In this document: piece by piece, positions 35,245 through 43,304 of the stretch
Layout: each line of letters opens with the position of its first letter
How positions within the stretch are numbered: position 1 is the first letter of the stretch
NCBI RefSeq assembly: GCF_900112675.1
Contig: NZ_FOMQ01000005.1
Span: forward strand, 62,001 to 126,000
Direction of reading: 5' to 3'
Length of the DNA: 64,000 nucleotides
From: Paracidovorax konjaci
GTDB taxonomy: Bacteria; Pseudomonadota; Gammaproteobacteria; Burkholderiales; Burkholderiaceae_C
Notes under the pieces: generated by a model
What the model was told of the DNA's origin: nothing
Seen by the model: only the letters and a program-made list of their open reading frames with translations
Database searches by the model: none
Made by a program: the position numbers and the translations under genes

Positions 35245-35970
35245 TTACCAGAGCAGGTCCGTTCCGAAGGCGGCCAGCGCGCCGCCCACGAACGCGCCCA
35301 CGGCCACGCAGACCGGCGCGCCGGGCCCGCAGGCCAGCCCCGCGAGCGCACCGCCCGCGATGCCGCCGCCGATGCCCGCGCCCGTGACGGCCACCTCCTT
35401 GCCGGCGGCGGCCACCTTGTCCTGGGCGGTGGCGACGTTGTAGACCGACAGCGCGAGCGACAGCACGATCAGCCCGCGCCCCGCGCGCGAGAGGCCGCGC
35501 ATCGCCTGCGTGACCCGCGGATTGGACTTGCCCGCCGACTTCACGATCTCGCCGTACACCGCGTTCTGCTGCGCCGCGGAGAGCCGGTCGAATCGCGCCC
35601 CCGGGCCGTGCAGTTGCTGCACCTTGCGCGCGATGAGTTCGTTGAGCGTCTTGCCCTCGGCCTTGAGCTGCTGCGCCATCGCGCGGCCGAACGGCGTGCT
35701 GCGGCCGCGGACCATTTCCATGATGGCGTTGCGCGTGTCCTGCGCCTGCTGCGCGGCCTGCGCCCAGCTGATGCGCCCGGCGCTGGCCTGCGCGCGCAAC
35801 TCGTTGGCCATCGCGTCGATCTGCCGCGTGTACGACAGCCGCGCGTTCGCGTCGATGGTCATGTGCGCGCCCGCATTGGCCATTTCCACCTTCAGCAGCC
35901 AGATGGCGGTCTCGAACGCGGAACGGTCCTTGTCGTCGGCGGTGCCCGCGGCGGGCGTGCTGGTGGCCAT
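35245..35970 (-). CDS. Glycine-zipper membrane protein, candidate toxin/effector
   Basis: 241 aa from the ATG at 35970, which has AAAGGAGAC upstream; a longer frame to 36252 is not supported. No signal peptide. Residues 10-155 are helical and charged. From about 162 a hydrophobic helix (GLIVLSLALSVYNVA) is followed by a glycine-zipper hairpin, residues 196-236, with GAGIGGGIAGGALAGLA and VAVGAFVGGALAAFG, and the end TDLLW. A soluble head followed by a C-terminal glycine-zipper hairpin fits proteins delivered by secretion systems that insert in target membranes, such as type VI effectors. No secretion gene is nearby. The toxin role is inferred from architecture and from the small gene downstream. 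Confidence 0.65.
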   Translation of the reverse strand: MATSTPAAGTADDKDRSAFETAIWLLKVEMANAGAHMTIDANARLSYTRQIDAMANELRAQASAGRISWAQAAQQAQDTRNAIMEMVRGRSTPFGRAMAQQLKAEGKTLNELIARKVQQLHGPGARFDRLSAAQQNAVYGEIVKSAGKSNPRVTQAMRGLSRAGRGLIVLSLALSVYNVATAQDKVAAAGKEVAVTGAGIGGGIAGGALAGLACGPGAPVCVAVGAFVGGALAAFGTDLLW

Positions 35971-36227
35971 GTCGTCTCCTTTTTTTATGGGTCTCCTCCC
36001 GGACAGGGGCCGCAACGCCTGCGCAACCTGCCTGCCCGCTCGGCTACGGCGACCGTACCAGCGGCCCGCCCGATCGTTCCGCAACCGGGGGTCAAAGAAG
36101 TGACTTTTGGTATCGACCGTGGACGCCTGACCTTTTTTCCCTACTGCGGAGGGGTTGGCGGATGCCCTCACGCATGTTCCATTAGCGCTCTTTTTTTGAC
36201 GTTTGGTTTCATCTCCGAAGGACCGCG

Positions 36228-37838
36228 ATGCACCCCACATCTCTACGCCCACCGCTCTTGAACGCCTGCATCCTGGCGGCCGCGCTGGCCACTGCTGCGG
36301 CCCCGGTGCACGGGCAGGTGGCCCCCTCGGCAGAGCCCGTGCCGGGCATGTGGGCCTTCGAAGGCGAACTCACCGGGCAGCCCGGCCGCAGCCTGCAGAT
36401 CGACACCCAGCTGGGCCGGGGCATGGTCGTGTCCTACCTGGGTTACCGCGCCGACGGCTCGGCGCTGTTCCTGCAGGCGAGCGGCTACCGCGCGGCCGGC
36501 GACAACGGCTTCACAGGCGAGCTGCGCGAGTTCCGCAACGGCCCGGTGATCGGCGGGGGGGCCGGCAGCGGCGAAGTCGCGGGCAGCGCAGGCCCGCTGC
36601 GTCTGGCCTTCGATACGCCGACCTCCGGCACGGTGACGCTGCCGGGCGATGCGCCGCGGCGCATCGTGCGTTTCGCCTATGGCGAGCAACGGCTGTCCCG
36701 CGTCACCAGCTTCGAACAGGACATGCAGTTGACGGTGCATTCCACGGCGGTCCGCCCGGAAACAGCGATGTACAAAATGCGCTTCGCCAACGGGACCTTC
36801 CAGCTGTCGCAGACCAGCACGGACAGCGGCAGCCTCTGCACCTACACGGGCCCTTACCGGTTGCAAAGCGAGAGCATCGCCTCGGAAGGCACGCGCATCT
36901 GCACGAATGCTTCCGGCACCCAGCAACGGAGCACCTACCAGTCGGGGCAATTCAGGTTCGACAACGAGAACTTCCTCTCCGGGTCGGTGCGCATCGATGG
37001 CCGCGATGTCTTCTTCACGGGCCCCTGCAAAGCCTGGGCCCAGCTCGGCAACAGCCCCATAGCGCCCTGCTCCCTCGCTTGGTATGGCGCCGAGGCGCTG
37101 CAGCCGGGCATGTGGAGCTTCGACGGCGAACTGGACGGACGGCCCGGCCGCAGCCTGCAGATCGACCGGCTGGACAACAGCGGCATGCTCGTCCTGTCCT
37201 ACCTCGGCTACCGCAACGACGGCTCCTCGGTGTTCCTGCAGGGCGCCACCTACTTCGGCGGCTCCCTGCGGATCAACACCTATTCCTTTCCCCTCAAAGA
37301 GTTCCGCGGCGGACCCGTGATCGGAGGCCCCGTGACCCCCGGCGAGGAAGCGGCCACCGTCGGGGACATACAACTGGCTTTCGACAGCCCCACCAGCGGC
37401 ACCATCACCCTGCCCGGCGAGGCGCCCCGCCGCATTTCGCGCTACCGCTACGAAGACCACACCGTGCGTTTCGACAAAGCGTTCGAGGGCTACGGCTATC
37501 CGCTCGCACAAGCTCCCGGCAACCCGATCTCCATCGACCTGGTCGCGCGCGCCGGTGTGTTCCGCATGGACAGCTACGAGACGCCCACCTATCGCAGATG
37601 CCAGTACCGAGGCACTTACCAATGGACCGGCGAGGGGCTGGCGACGGAAGGCACCCGCTCCTGCGCGGTCTCCGGCAGCACCACGACGACGGGCTACAGC
37701 GGCCGGTTGGCGGTGGACGAGAACGGCCTGCTGCGTGCCCGCATGACCGAAGACGGCGGCCGCTCCCCTGTCCTGATCACGGCAGGCTGCAGCAACGACC
37801 GCCTCTGCACCCGCGAGGAACTGCAGCGGCCGCGCTGA
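36228..37838 (+). CDS. Secreted protein of two tandem homologous halves, function unknown
   Basis: 536 aa with a Sec signal peptide (NACILAAALATAAAPVHG). Residues about 39-290 and 291-536 are two copies of one module: PGMWAFEGELTGQPGRSLQID recurs as PGMWSFDGELDGRPGRSLQID, followed in both by SYLGYR, PVIGG and AFDxPTSGTxTLPGxAPRR. Each half also has a Cys pair with a CxYxGxYxxxxE-type block. All visible secondary structure is beta. It is probably exported to the periplasm or outside. Neighbours give no function. Confidence 0.8.
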   Translation: MHPTSLRPPLLNACILAAALATAAAPVHGQVAPSAEPVPGMWAFEGELTGQPGRSLQIDTQLGRGMVVSYLGYRADGSALFLQASGYRAAGDNGFTGELREFRNGPVIGGGAGSGEVAGSAGPLRLAFDTPTSGTVTLPGDAPRRIVRFAYGEQRLSRVTSFEQDMQLTVHSTAVRPETAMYKMRFANGTFQLSQTSTDSGSLCTYTGPYRLQSESIASEGTRICTNASGTQQRSTYQSGQFRFDNENFLSGSVRIDGRDVFFTGPCKAWAQLGNSPIAPCSLAWYGAEALQPGMWSFDGELDGRPGRSLQIDRLDNSGMLVLSYLGYRNDGSSVFLQGATYFGGSLRINTYSFPLKEFRGGPVIGGPVTPGEEAATVGDIQLAFDSPTSGTITLPGEAPRRISRYRYEDHTVRFDKAFEGYGYPLAQAPGNPISIDLVARAGVFRMDSYETPTYRRCQYRGTYQWTGEGLATEGTRSCAVSGSTTTTGYSGRLAVDENGLLRARMTEDGGRSPVLITAGCSNDRLCTREELQRPR

Positions 37839-37848
37839 AGAAGCCGCG

Positions 37849-38532
37849 TCAACCCGCGCCCCGGACTTGCCGCAGCAGGTCCGGCAGCGTGCGCCCGGGC
37901 TCCAGCGCGAAACGCTCGTCCAGCACCTGCAGCGCCGCGATGCGGTCGACGCGGAAGCCCCGGAAGTCCTCGCGCAGCTCGCACCACGCGGCCACGGTCC
38001 AGACCTTGCCCCAGAAGAAGCAGCCCAGCGGCCGGATGCGCCGCACGCTGGCGCGGCCCTGCTCGTCGGCGTAGTCGATGCGCGCGATGCACCGGGCGTG
38101 CACGGCGCCCCGCAGCGGCGCGAGCAGCGCTTGGGTGCGCGGGTCCATGCCCGGGCCGGGCGCGTAGAGGGCCTGCGCTTCGGCCGCTGCCCGCGCGGTG
38201 GGCGGCAGCACCGACAGGATCTTGCCGAGCGCGCCCTCCACCTGCAGGGCCAGCGCCGGATCGAGCCAGGCCTGTGCGAGCCGCGCGGCCACCACGAGCG
38301 CATCGGCCTCGCCCTGGCTGAACATGAGCGGCGGCAGCTCGAAGCCCGCGCCCAGCCGGTAGCCCACGCCCGCCTCGCCCTCGATGGGCACCCCCTGGCG
38401 CTGCAGGTCGGCCACGTCGCGGTAGACGGTGCGCACCGACACCTCCAGCCGCGCCGCCAGGAATTCGGCGGTGGTCAGCCGCCGCCCGCGGATGAGCTGC
38501 ACGGTCTGGAACAGGGGGTCTGCGCGGCGCAT
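37849..38532 (-). CDS. YafY-type HTH/WYL transcriptional regulator
   Basis: 227 aa. An N-terminal HTH_11 (FLAARLEVSVRTVYRDVADLQRQG) is followed by a WYL-type sensor domain (VHARCIARIDYADEQG, and RPLGCFFWGKVWTVAAWCELREDFRGFRVDRI). Such proteins bind DNA palindromes and respond to a small ligand or nucleic acid. It lies downstream of the VOC gene on the same strand, separated from it by a copy of the dispersed repeat. The perfect palindrome in front of the VOC gene is its likely operator. Confidence 0.88.
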   Translation of the reverse strand: MRRADPLFQTVQLIRGRRLTTAEFLAARLEVSVRTVYRDVADLQRQGVPIEGEAGVGYRLGAGFELPPLMFSQGEADALVVAARLAQAWLDPALALQVEGALGKILSVLPPTARAAAEAQALYAPGPGMDPRTQALLAPLRGAVHARCIARIDYADEQGRASVRRIRPLGCFFWGKVWTVAAWCELREDFRGFRVDRIAALQVLDERFALEPGRTLPDLLRQVRGAG

Positions 38533-38567
38533 GGGGAAAAAGCAGTGGGTTCAGGCAAAAACCGACG

Positions 38568-38615
38568 GATGCCGCCGGTTTCATTCAATAGTTAGCTATT
38601 ATTTTTATAGCAAAC
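38568..38615 (-). repeat. Dispersed hairpin repeat, copy 5
   Basis: On the minus strand GTTTGCTAT (38615-38607) pairs with ATAGCTAAC (38599-38591) with one mismatch. The tail then reads TATTGAATGAAACC and GGCGGCAT, ending near 38569. It starts 12 bases after the VOC gene stop and has its orientation, and lies before the regulator gene. Confidence 0.85.
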
Positions 38616-38626
38616 ATATCGGCGGT

Positions 38627-39055
38627 TCACCGCCCGGCGGCGTGCAGGCCGATGGTATTGCCCTCGGTGTCGCGCAGGTGGGCGATGAAGCCGATGCCGT
38701 GGGGCAGCTCGATGCAGGCATCGATCACCTCGCCGCCGGCCGGGGCGACGCGGGCCACGGCAGCGCCCAGGCCGGGCTCGCAATCGAGGTAGATGCGCAC
38801 GCCGCCATCGCCGGCCGCGCGGCGCGTGGGGCCGGCCGCCAGGCAACCGCCGGTGCCTCCGTCGCCCCGGGCGAAGACGGCCATCGGGTCGCCGCCGAAA
38901 TCCTCGCGGCGCATCGGGCGGCCGAGCACGCGCTCGTAGAAGGACTGCGCGCGGCCGAGGTCGGCGCACGGGATCTCGAACCAGTTGATGGCGCGCACCG
39001 CGGCAGCGGCGGTGGCAGCGGCGGTGCCGGGGACGTGAGAGGTGGCTTGGGTCAT
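38627..39055 (-). CDS. VOC-family (glyoxalase/bleomycin-resistance fold) protein
   Basis: 142 aa from the ATG at 39055, which has AGGAG six bases upstream; the ATG at 39085 is less likely. One full VOC unit: INWFEIPCADLGRAQSFYERVLG at the N-terminus, GGTGGCLAAGP, and GIGFIAHLRDTEGNTIGLH at the C-terminus, with metal-type His and Glu positions partly kept. It could be a glyoxalase-like enzyme or a resistance protein that binds its ligand. It forms a unit with the WYL regulator. Confidence 0.88.
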   Translation of the reverse strand: MTQATSHVPGTAAATAAAAVRAINWFEIPCADLGRAQSFYERVLGRPMRREDFGGDPMAVFARGDGGTGGCLAAGPTRRAAGDGGVRIYLDCEPGLGAAVARVAPAGGEVIDACIELPHGIGFIAHLRDTEGNTIGLHAAGR

Positions 39056-39095
39056 GGAATGCTCCTGGGTTGCGAAGGACTCCATGGTGCGGGGC

Positions 39096-39123
39096 CCCTG
39101 CTGACAGCGTGGTGTCAGCAGGG
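39096..39123. promoter_or_regulatory. Perfect 11-bp palindrome upstream of the VOC gene
   Basis: CCCTGCTGACA (39096-39106) and TGTCAGCAGGG (39113-39123) are perfect inverted repeats separated by six bases. The site lies 41 to 68 bases before the VOC start codon, the usual place for a promoter operator. The core TGACA-N6-TGTCA is what one expects for a dimeric regulator, most simply the WYL regulator of the same operon. Confidence 0.7.
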
Positions 39124-39243
39124 TGGTTGCGGCGCACCCCGCCGGGCGGGGCCTGCCGTGCGTCAGGCGGGCGGTGGCGGCGCGCCGGCGGGGTCTTGCG
39201 CCAGCGGGCCGGTATCGGGCGCGGCTTCGGACTCCGGTGCGGC

Positions 39244-40125
39244 CTAGGCGTGCGGTGCGGGCGCCTGGGCGCGGGCTTCGGCGGCGCTGCGCAACTGGCG
39301 CGCGCGCTGCAGCGAGCGCTCCACGGCGCGCACGTCCATGCCGTACATGTCGGCGAACTGCGCCACGTCGGCGCTGCCGCTGGCCTCGAAGGCGCGCAGC
39401 AAGGCTTCGGCCTTCGCGTCGCGCTCGGCGACTTCGGCGAGGGCCTCGTCCAGCAGGGCGTTGGCCTTTTCGTCGCGGCCACGCACGAGCGCGTCGTAGC
39501 CCGCGCGGTCCAGGCCCGAGGCCTCGAAGGCCTGCGCGATGCGGCGGCGCAGCTTGGCCTGCAGGTCTTCGCCGTCGCGCGGCTTGCGGCGGCGGAACAC
39601 TTCCATCAGCGCGTGGTGCACGTGCTCGGGCGCCATGGCCTCGACGGCCTGCCCGGCGAGGTCATGGCGCGGGCGGCCTTCGGCCACCACCTGCAGGTAG
39701 CGCGTGGAGCGCGTGTGCAGGCCCAGCGCCACCTTGAGCGCGTCGCGCTCGAACACGCCGGGATGCGCATCGAGCAGGTCCTGGAAGATGCCGCGCTTGA
39801 GCGGCAGGAATTGCGCGCCGAAGTGCCTGGGATACAGCGCTGCGAGTTGTTCCAGCGCGGGGTGGACGCGGCGCCCGCCGGGTGCGGCGGCAGCGGCGGC
39901 GGCCGGCGCGGCCCCATCGGCGGGGGCGCCTTCCGCGCCCTGGCGCTGCGGCCGGCCACCGCGGCCACGGCGGCCCGCACGGCGGCGATCGGCCGGTGCG
40001 GCGCTGCCATCCTGCGAAGGAGCGGCAGCCTCGGGGGCCGGCGCTGCGGCTGCGGCGGTGGCCGCATCGTCGGGGGTGGAAGCCCCGGGGGCCTCGGAAT
40101 CGGGTGCGTTCACGGTATCGTTCAT
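39244..40125 (-). CDS. ProQ/FinO-domain RNA-binding protein
   Basis: About 293 aa. A disordered N-terminal third rich in Ala, Pro and Gly with an Arg-rich patch (ADRRRAGRRGRGGRPQRQ) precedes the ProQ/FinO domain, about residues 85-190: HPALEQLAALYPRHFG, FLPLKRGIFQDLL, ALGLHTRSTRYLQVV and ARHDLAG-like RPRHDLAGQAV. The rest is helical and acidic. ProQ-family proteins chaperone small RNAs and structured mRNAs. The start is the ATG at 40125. The order, with the Arg-rich region at the N-terminus, differs from E. coli ProQ. Confidence 0.85.
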   Translation of the reverse strand: MNDTVNAPDSEAPGASTPDDAATAAAAAPAPEAAAPSQDGSAAPADRRRAGRRGRGGRPQRQGAEGAPADGAAPAAAAAAAPGGRRVHPALEQLAALYPRHFGAQFLPLKRGIFQDLLDAHPGVFERDALKVALGLHTRSTRYLQVVAEGRPRHDLAGQAVEAMAPEHVHHALMEVFRRRKPRDGEDLQAKLRRRIAQAFEASGLDRAGYDALVRGRDEKANALLDEALAEVAERDAKAEALLRAFEASGSADVAQFADMYGMDVRAVERSLQRARQLRSAAEARAQAPAPHA

Positions 40126-40296
40126 GGCAGGGGAAAAGCCCGGTGGCACAGTCGCGCCGACGGCCCGCGGGGCGCGGCGGCGGCAGGAAGAAAACCCGCC
40201 ATCATGCCAGCGTCCGCGCCGGCCGGTCCGCGCGGCAGTGCGCGGCTGCGGGTAACGGGCCGCGCGGCGGGCCGGATGGAAGGCCGGTGCACCGCG

Positions 40297-41193
40297 TCAG
40301 CCGAGGAATGCCAGCACCTGCCGGCCCAGCGCTTCCACACGCCCGGGATCGCCGCGCAGCCAGCGCGAGACGGCATGGTCGCAGCCCGGCAGGACGATCT
40401 TGCGCAGGCGCCCGGCCGCTGCGCGCTCGATCGCTTCCACGGCTTCGTACGGGATCACGCTGCTGCGCGGCAGGCCGTCCCGCAGCACGGTGCCCGCGGA
40501 GCGGCCGTCCGGCTGGCCGTGCTCCCGCGCGCGCAGGCCGTCGTATTCGCCGATCACGAGGAGCACCTCGCCGTCCCAGCCGGCCAGGAAGGCGAGCGAG
40601 GACGCATCCAGGAAGCCGAAGGGCCGCGAGATGGCGGCCGTGAAGGCCGGCCCGAACGGCTGCGCGTGCGCGGCTTCCGGGTAGAGGGCCGGGCAGACCA
40701 GGATCAGCTTGCGCACCGCGCCCGCGCTGCCCTCGGCCAGCTTGAGCGCCAGCGCCCCGCCGAGGCTCTGGCCCATCACCACGGACGCCGCGGGCTGCAT
40801 CGCCGCGTGGAAGCGCCGCGCCTCCTGCAGGTTGCGCGCGAGCGAGGTCTGCCCGAGCGCCAGCGGCGACCCGGGGCCGTGGCCCGAAAGGTTGCACGCC
40901 AGGCTGCCCACGCCGTGCCGCTGCAGCCAGAACAGCAGCGGATTGAGCCGCGTGTAGTCGGAGCGCGCGCCATGCAGCGCGAACACCGGGCCCGCCGCGG
41001 CGGGGCCCGGCACGCCCTGCGCGGGGAGCACGCGGGCTTCGAGCGCATAGGGGCCGGGGCCGTCGCCGCGGCCCTCGCCGAAGGTTTCTTCGAAGTAGCC
41101 CGCGGGCCCGGGCACGGGTTCCGCGCAGGTCCAGGCGGCATCGCTGCGCGGGTGCGGAGCCAGGGGCCGGGGCACCATCGCCATGGCCGTCAT
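40297..41193 (-). CDS. Alpha/beta hydrolase
   Basis: 298 aa. The nucleophile elbow is GQSLGG (Ser in MGQSLGGALAL), the acid probably Asp in IGEYDGLR, and the His in GCDHAVSRW; ALHGARSD near residue 75 is the oxyanion loop region. Cytoplasmic, no signal peptide. Its ATG at 41193 overlaps the stop of the TSUP gene (ATGA), so it is translated with it. Substrate unknown; context suggests a role in the pathway of the oxygenase gene upstream. Confidence 0.82.
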   Translation of the reverse strand: MTAMAMVPRPLAPHPRSDAAWTCAEPVPGPAGYFEETFGEGRGDGPGPYALEARVLPAQGVPGPAAAGPVFALHGARSDYTRLNPLLFWLQRHGVGSLACNLSGHGPGSPLALGQTSLARNLQEARRFHAAMQPAASVVMGQSLGGALALKLAEGSAGAVRKLILVCPALYPEAAHAQPFGPAFTAAISRPFGFLDASSLAFLAGWDGEVLLVIGEYDGLRAREHGQPDGRSAGTVLRDGLPRSSVIPYEAVEAIERAAAGRLRKIVLPGCDHAVSRWLRGDPGRVEALGRQVLAFLG

Positions 41194-41981
41194 GCGGCCC
41201 GCAGCGCGCCCGCAATGGCCTCGCGCAGCGGATTGCCGGGCATGCTGAGCAGCTTGGCGGCGAGCGCGCAGCAAACGACCACGATCATGGGCTTCACGAG
41301 GCGCGGGCCCACTTTCACCGCGCAGCGCGCGCCCAGCTGCGCGCCGGCAAAGGCCGCGCACGCCATCGCGATCGCGAGCGGCCAGAGGATCGCCCCCTTG
41401 GCGATGAAGACCAGCAGCGAGCCCACGTTGCACGAGGCATTGCCGAGCTTGGTGAAGCTCACCGCCTGCATCGTGCGCAGGCCGCACAGCAGCACCAGGG
41501 CCACCATGAAGAAGGAGCCCACGCCGGGGCCGAACACGCCGTCGTAGAACCCCAGCAGCGGCGCCACCGTCGCCGAGAACAGGAAGAGCGAGAGCCGCGC
41601 CTTGCGCTGCCCCTGGTCCAGCCTGGGGGCGAGCGCGAAGTACGACGCCACCAGCAGCAGCAGCACGGGCACGCTGGCCTCCAACCAGCGCTTGCTGAAG
41701 AAGCTGACCAGCAGCGCGCCGCACACGCCGCCCCCCATCGCGAACGGGATGAGGTACTTGCCCTCGCTCCAGTCGATGAGCCCCTTGCGCGCGAAGGTGG
41801 CGGTGGCCGACAGGGTGGCCGAGGCCGCCTGCAGCTTGTTGGTGGCGATGGCGCTCACGGGCTCCACGCCCGCCAGGAACAGCGCGGGCAGCGTGATGAG
41901 CCCGCCGCCGCCCGCGATCGCGTCGAAGAAACCGGCGAAGAACGCCACCGCGGCCAGGGCCGCAATCGTTTCGATGTCCAT
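41190..41981 (-). CDS. TauE/SafE (TSUP) family exporter
   Basis: 263 aa with seven to eight hydrophobic segments and the TSUP start FAGFFDAIAGGGGLITLPALF; the second family repeat shows LLGFYDGVFGPGVGSFFM. Members move sulfite, sulfonates or other organic anions out of the cell. It lies between the clavaminate-synthase-like oxygenase (25 bases upstream) and the hydrolase (overlapping), so it may export what these make. Confidence 0.9.
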   Translation of the reverse strand: MDIETIAALAAVAFFAGFFDAIAGGGGLITLPALFLAGVEPVSAIATNKLQAASATLSATATFARKGLIDWSEGKYLIPFAMGGGVCGALLVSFFSKRWLEASVPVLLLLVASYFALAPRLDQGQRKARLSLFLFSATVAPLLGFYDGVFGPGVGSFFMVALVLLCGLRTMQAVSFTKLGNASCNVGSLLVFIAKGAILWPLAIAMACAAFAGAQLGARCAVKVGPRLVKPMIVVVCCALAAKLLSMPGNPLREAIAGALRAA

Positions 41982-42006
41982 GGATTCGGTCTGCGGAGGC
42001 GGCGGT

Positions 42007-43125
42007 TCAGCCCTGCACGATCAGCGGCGAATCGCTGAGCGTGATGGCCGTGGCGGCCCGCGAATAGCCGAAGACGCGCACCAGCAGGCGGCGGTTGTCG
42101 CGCACGATGTCGCGGCAGTGCAGCGCACGCGTGTTGTTGATCACGATGGCCGACTCCTGCGACAGCACGCACTGCAGCGGCCGGGCTTCGCCTACGGCCT
42201 GGCAGAAGGCCGCGAAGGCCTGCTTGACCAGCTCGGAGGCGCCCGCGTCCACCGAGAAGCGGTAGGAATTGAAGCGCGCCGCGAAGCCCACGCGCGGATC
42301 GAAGTCGAGGATGGACACGCCGCGCCCGTCCTCGCCCTGCCCGGCGTTGAACGAATCGCTGCGGCTGAAGTTGAAGCTCGGCGAGGTGAGGCACAGCGTG
42401 TGCGTGGGTCCGATGCGCTCCAGGATGTCGGGCAGCGGGATGACCGAGGTGGGCTCGCCGCCGGGGTTCCACATCGCGCTGAGGATCAGCGCCGAGGGAG
42501 ACGGCGAATGGCCGTTGCGGTGGCCCACCGCGCACCAGTACGGCGCCTCGGTGTGCGGGCCCAGCGACAGCCCCGAATGGGAGCTGAGTTCGGCCTGCCC
42601 GGTCTCGCCGGCGAGCTTTTCCTGCCCGCCGCCCTTGAAGTTGCCCACCAGCCGCACGAGCTTGGCGGCGTTGTCGATGTCGTAGGCGAAGGCGCGGTGC
42701 TCCACCACCTTGAGCAGGATCTGGTTGCGCGCGCCCAGCCGCAGGATGGCCGGGTCGTTCTCCAGGGCCTCAGGTGCCGGCAGCGCCGCGGGCAGCGGCC
42801 GGCTGTCCACCACGGCCAGGCCCTCGAACACTAGGGCCGACATGGCGCCGCCGGCATAGAGCTCCGCGGTGCGCTGCTGCTCGGCGCTGAAGAGGGTGCG
42901 CAGCTCGGTGGCCGCATGGGCCGCCAGGATGCGCGCCTGCGGAGACTGCACCCCGCCCAGTGCGGCGATCTCGGCGGCCAGGCGGTCCAGCAGGCCGGAC
43001 TGGCCCGGCGTGAGCCGCAGGGCCCCCACCTCCTGCCGCGGTGCGGACAGGGACCGCTGCGGTGCCGACTGCTGTGGTGGTTGTGCGTTTTGCTGTTGTT
43101 CTTCGTTATGGACGGACGGATGCAT
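42007..43125 (-). CDS. Fe(II)/2-oxoglutarate oxygenase, clavaminate synthase-like
   Basis: 372 aa. The iron-binding motif is H191-T-E193 in LSLGPHTEAPYW, with the distal ligand H336 in NNTRALHCRD and an Arg nearby (R338 or R350) for the 2-oxoglutarate carboxylate. HTE instead of HTD/HXD is the pattern of the clavaminate synthase, AsnO and VioC group, which hydroxylate amino acids or peptides. N-terminal 35 residues are Gln/Pro-rich. First gene of an operon with a TSUP exporter and hydrolase. The start region has an inverted repeat (43102-43242) and a possible 35-codon upstream ORF. Substrate unknown. Confidence 0.78.
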   Translation of the reverse strand: MHPSVHNEEQQQNAQPPQQSAPQRSLSAPRQEVGALRLTPGQSGLLDRLAAEIAALGGVQSPQARILAAHAATELRTLFSAEQQRTAELYAGGAMSALVFEGLAVVDSRPLPAALPAPEALENDPAILRLGARNQILLKVVEHRAFAYDIDNAAKLVRLVGNFKGGGQEKLAGETGQAELSSHSGLSLGPHTEAPYWCAVGHRNGHSPSPSALILSAMWNPGGEPTSVIPLPDILERIGPTHTLCLTSPSFNFSRSDSFNAGQGEDGRGVSILDFDPRVGFAARFNSYRFSVDAGASELVKQAFAAFCQAVGEARPLQCVLSQESAIVINNTRALHCRDIVRDNRRLLVRVFGYSRAATAITLSDSPLIVQG

Positions 43126-43242
43126 TTTTTATGGATTTCCTGGTAGAAACCCGCTCCCAGGCGGGCCGGGGGCGAATCTAGCAGCGAACCTTCCGGCGAA
43201 TTCCGGGATGGAATAAGCAAAAAGAAACCCGTCCATAACGAA
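43102..43242 (-). promoter_or_regulatory. 14-bp inverted repeat bracketing the oxygenase start codon
   Basis: TTCGTTATGGACGG at 43102-43115 and its exact complement CCGTCCATAACGAA at 43229-43242 are 113 bases apart. One arm is inside codons 4 to 8 of the oxygenase gene, the other in its leader. In the mRNA the arms could pair and enclose the start codon. Function inferred only. Confidence 0.5.
43129..43236 (-). CDS. Possible 35-codon upstream ORF of the oxygenase gene
   Basis: ATG at 43236 opens a 35-residue frame (MDGFLFAYSIPEFAGRF, then Pro/Gly-rich) that ends in TAA three bases before the oxygenase ATG. The ribosome site is poor. Its start codon lies inside one arm of the inverted repeat, so folding would hide it. 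It could be a leader peptide coupled to the oxygenase or chance. Confidence 0.3.
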   Translation of the reverse strand: MDGFLFAYSIPEFAGRFAARFAPGPPGSGFLPGNP

Positions 43243-43304
43243 AAAAATGCAGTGCGGCCGCGTGCCTTTGCCCGGGCCGCGGCCGCCCTCCCGTCCGCGC
43301 GCCG

